Source: Gammaproteobacteria bacterium UBA7803 (GTDB lineage: Bacteria; Pseudomonadota; Gammaproteobacteria; Pseudomonadales; Azotimanducaceae). From it: a stretch of DNA of 42,987 nucleotides. Shown piece by piece: positions 40,868 through 42,987 of the stretch. The stretch's first letter is position 1. Each line of letters starts with the position of its first letter. The translations under genes were made by a program, and so were the position numbers. Under the pieces are notes generated by a model, which was not told the DNA's origin, did no database searches, and was given only the letters and a program-made list of their open reading frames with translations. The stretch covers positions 1 through 42,987 of the forward strand of contig DLCH01000033.1 in the NCBI GenBank assembly GCA_002480525.1. The letters run 5' to 3'.

Positions 40868-41086
40868 ATGCGTCGCTACGAGGTCGAGCTGAACATTCCC
40901 GCCGACGAGATGCTCCGTTACTACCGTGGCGGGGCCAGCAGCGTCGTGGCGCGGGACCGGTACGGCCGGCGGCTGCAGTTCCCGGCCGTGGCGCTGCGCC
41001 CCTTCGTCACCGCCGCCGGCGTCCGCGGACGGTTCGTGCTGCACGTCGACGACGCCAACCGCCTGGAGCGGCTGGAACGCGGCTGA
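40868..41086 (+). CDS. DUF2835 family small protein
   Basis: 72 residues. RRYEVELNIPADEMLRYYRG at the start and RRLQFPAVALRPFVT in the middle are the recognised blocks of DUF2835, a small family confined largely to gammaproteobacteria and of unknown function. Divergent from moxR. ATG at 40868 follows GAACTTAGAGGA by about 20 bp. Confidence 0.88.
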   Translation: MRRYEVELNIPADEMLRYYRGGASSVVARDRYGRRLQFPAVALRPFVTAAGVRGRFVLHVDDANRLERLERG

Positions 41087-41159
41087 CCCCCCGACGGGGC
41101 GCGCGCCCCGCGCCCCGGCCGCTGCCCCGGGGCGCCGGATGGCCTTAGAATGCGCCGCC

Positions 41160-42170
41160 ATGTACGCACTCGCCCGCTCCCTGCTGTTCACCCTGCCGCC
41201 GGAAACCAGCCACGACGTCGGGCTCGCCGGGCTGACCGCCCTGGGCCGCCTGCCCGGACGGCTGCGGCCGCTGCCGGGTCGGCGCCGCCAGGTCATGGGG
41301 CTGACGTTCCGCAATCCCGTGGGTCTGGCGGCGGGCCTGGACAAGGACGCCCGCGCGGTGGAGGGCCTGGCCCGGCTGGGCTTCGGTTTCGTCGAGGTCG
41401 GGACCGTGACGCCCCTGGCGCAGCCGGGCAACCCGCGGCCGCGCCTGTTCCGCCTGCCTGCCGACCGGGCGCTGATCAACCGCATGGGATTCAACAACCA
41501 CGGCGCCGAGGCGATGGCGCGCCGGCTCGACGGCATCCGCGCCCGGGGCCGGCTGGTCGACACCCTGCTCGGGGTCAACGTCGGCAAGAACAAGGACACG
41601 CCCCTCGAGTCCGCCGCGGACGACTACCTGCGCTGCATGGACGCCGTGTACACCCATGCGGACTACCTGACGCTCAACCTGTCGTCGCCGAACACGCCGG
41701 GGCTGCGCACCCTGCAGTCCGAGGCCTCCCTGGCGCCCCTGCTCGAGCGCATCAAGGGGCGGCAGGCGGCCCTGGCAGCGCGCCACGGGCGATACGTTCC
41801 GGTCGCGCTCAAGATCGCTCCGGACCTGGCGGCTGCGGACGTCGAGATCATCGCCGGCGCCGTGGCGCGCTTCGAGCTCGATGCGGTGATCGCCACCAAT
41901 ACCACCATCTCGCGGCCCGGACTGGCGGCGGCGCCCCACGCCGGCGAGACCGGTGGCCTGAGCGGCGCGCCCCTGGCGCCCCTCGCGCTGCAGGTGGTCG
42001 GCCTGCTGCGCGAGGCCCTCGGCGGGCGGGTGCCGATCATCGGCGTCGGCGGTATCATGGACGGCAGAGGGGGAGCAGCCATGCTGGAGCAGGGCGCGGA
42101 TCTGCTGCAGATCTACACCGGCTTCATCTACCGCGGCCCGGCGCTCATCCGGGAACTCGCTGAGCTGTAA
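41160..42170 (+). CDS. pyrD: Dihydroorotate dehydrogenase (quinone), class 2
   Basis: 336 residues, the same length as E. coli PyrD. The N-terminal amphipathic membrane-binding helices (MYALARSLLFTLPPETSH) mark class 2, then the FMN barrel: GLAAGLDKDA, FVEVGTVTP, MGFNNHGAE, the catalytic Ser in NLSSPNTPGLR, and VGGI near the C-terminus. It oxidises dihydroorotate to orotate with quinone in pyrimidine synthesis. ATG 41160 matches the family start; an upstream in-frame ATG at 41139 would add seven residues. Confidence 0.96.
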   Translation: MYALARSLLFTLPPETSHDVGLAGLTALGRLPGRLRPLPGRRRQVMGLTFRNPVGLAAGLDKDARAVEGLARLGFGFVEVGTVTPLAQPGNPRPRLFRLPADRALINRMGFNNHGAEAMARRLDGIRARGRLVDTLLGVNVGKNKDTPLESAADDYLRCMDAVYTHADYLTLNLSSPNTPGLRTLQSEASLAPLLERIKGRQAALAARHGRYVPVALKIAPDLAAADVEIIAGAVARFELDAVIATNTTISRPGLAAAPHAGETGGLSGAPLAPLALQVVGLLREALGGRVPIIGVGGIMDGRGGAAMLEQGADLLQIYTGFIYRGPALIRELAEL

Positions 42171-42268
42171 CCGACGCTGTGGGCGCTCGGTCGCCACGGC
42201 TGCCGGCCATCCGGACGGCGGCGGTGACCGGCGCGTCGCTGGAACGAACGACGAGGGAGGGGAGATCG

Positions 42269-42987
42269 GTGCGAATCGACGTGGGACGGTGGGCAGCCGG
42301 TGCGGCATTGCTGGCGATGGCGGGCGCGGCCCGGGCAGAGGACGCGCTGTCGGGCGGGGACACGGCCTGGATTCTGACTTCGACGGCGCTGGTGCTGTTC
42401 ATGACCATTCCGGGGCTGTCGCTGTTCTACGGCGGCCTGGTGCGGAGCAAGAACGTGCTCAGCGTGCTGATGCAGTGCTTCGTCATCACCTGCCTGGTGT
42501 CCGTGCTGTGGCTGGTGGCGGGTTACAGCCTCGCCTTCGACGGCGGCAACGGCTGGATCGGCGGCTTCGGCCGCGTGATGTTCAGCGGCATCGGCGCGGA
42601 CACCCTGTCCGGGACGATTCCCGAGGTCGCCTTCGCGGCGTTCCAGCTCACCTTCGCGGTGATCACGCCGGCGCTGATCGTGGGCGGTTTCGCCGAACGG
42701 ATGCGCTTCTCCGCCATGCTGATCTTCAGCGCCGCCTGGGTGATGCTGGTGTACGTGCCGGTGTGCCACTGGGTCTGGGGCGGCGGCTGGCTCGGCGAGC
42801 TGGGCCTGATGGACTTCGCCGGCGGCACCGTCGTGCACGTCACCGCCGGCACGGCGGCGCTGGTCGCAGCGCTCATGCTCGGGGTCCGGCGGGGCTTTCC
42901 CGAGACCCCCATGAAGCCCCACAACATGACGCTGACGGTGGCCGGCGCCGGCATGCTCTGGGTGGGCTGGTTCGGTTTCAACGGCGG
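42269..42987 (+). CDS. amt: Ammonium transporter (Amt family), 5' part, cut by window end
   Basis: The frame runs off the right edge (about 239 codons visible). GTG at 42269 follows GAGGGAGGGGAG, a strong ribosome site. A signal sequence (about 1-23, cut after ARA) is followed by Amt helices: FMTIPGLSLFYGGLVRSKNVLS, AFQLTFAVITPALIVGGFAERM, and GGTVVHVTAGTAAL with the first pore His. It carries ammonium across the inner membrane. No glnK lies upstream; pyrD is 98 bp before it. A PII gene may follow outside the window. Confidence 0.95.
   Translation, partial: MRIDVGRWAAGAALLAMAGAARAEDALSGGDTAWILTSTALVLFMTIPGLSLFYGGLVRSKNVLSVLMQCFVITCLVSVLWLVAGYSLAFDGGNGWIGGFGRVMFSGIGADTLSGTIPEVAFAAFQLTFAVITPALIVGGFAERMRFSAMLIFSAAWVMLVYVPVCHWVWGGGWLGELGLMDFAGGTVVHVTAGTAALVAALMLGVRRGFPETPMKPHNMTLTVAGAGMLWVGWFGFNG

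Overview
The window is GC-rich chromosomal DNA with short intergenic gaps, many overlapping start/stop codons (ATGA, GTGA, TGATG) and frequent GTG starts. The gene content (DUF2835, class 2 PyrD, CecR/YbhGFS-type exporter, moxR-DUF58-DUF4381-batABD block, cysE, nadK) points to a gammaproteobacterium, possibly of the halophilic or sulfur-oxidising Chromatiales type; the genus cannot be fixed from the sequence. I found no rRNA, tRNA, insertion sequence, prophage or CRISPR array.

Positions 1-16,200 form a coherent low-oxygen/stress island. A minus-strand operon (4277 to 846) encodes a universal stress protein, a helical protein, a single-domain globin, a FixL-type kinase that keeps the haem histidine and distal arginine, and a FixJ-type regulator. 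Beyond it lies a stand-alone receiver whose phospho-acceptor Asp is replaced by Glu. Divergently (4578-7756) run two more universal stress proteins, an NfeD membrane protease and a slipin. Convergent with these is a minus-strand operon (13356 to 7766): a large c-c-d1-c multihaem protein related to cytochrome cd1 nitrite reductase, a Lon-like protease with a degenerate P-loop, and a long Usp-like protein. An aminoglycoside-phosphotransferase-like/P-loop kinase fusion, a DksA/TraR zinc-finger protein and another universal stress protein follow. The set resembles, in content, the actinobacterial DosR dormancy regulon; this is the most interesting part of the window.

Positions 16,267-21,260 hold a 15-bp tandem repeat, a PLP-dependent D-cysteine desulfhydrase/ACC deaminase-like enzyme, and a CecR-like TetR repressor with a membrane fusion protein, ABC ATPase and ABC-2 permease (a compact YbhGFS-like exporter), preceded by an AT-rich dyad that may be its operator. 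Positions 21,197-23,301 carry a leftward terminator, a GGA-rich non-coding stretch, a PfkB kinase, a DUF454 membrane protein and a long RNA-like hairpin.

Positions 23,302-33,853 mix three uncharacterised proteins with housekeeping genes: FrnE/DsbA-like oxidoreductase, zinc-ribbon protein, CysE, NadK, a MobA/MocA-like nucleotidyltransferase with XdhC, a rhomboid protease, a DUF2797 protein and aminopeptidase N. Positions 33,870-40,703 are a compact minus-strand operon moxR-DUF58-DUF4381-batA-batBC-batD. The right end holds a DUF2835 protein, pyrD and the first part of an ammonium transporter cut by the window edge.
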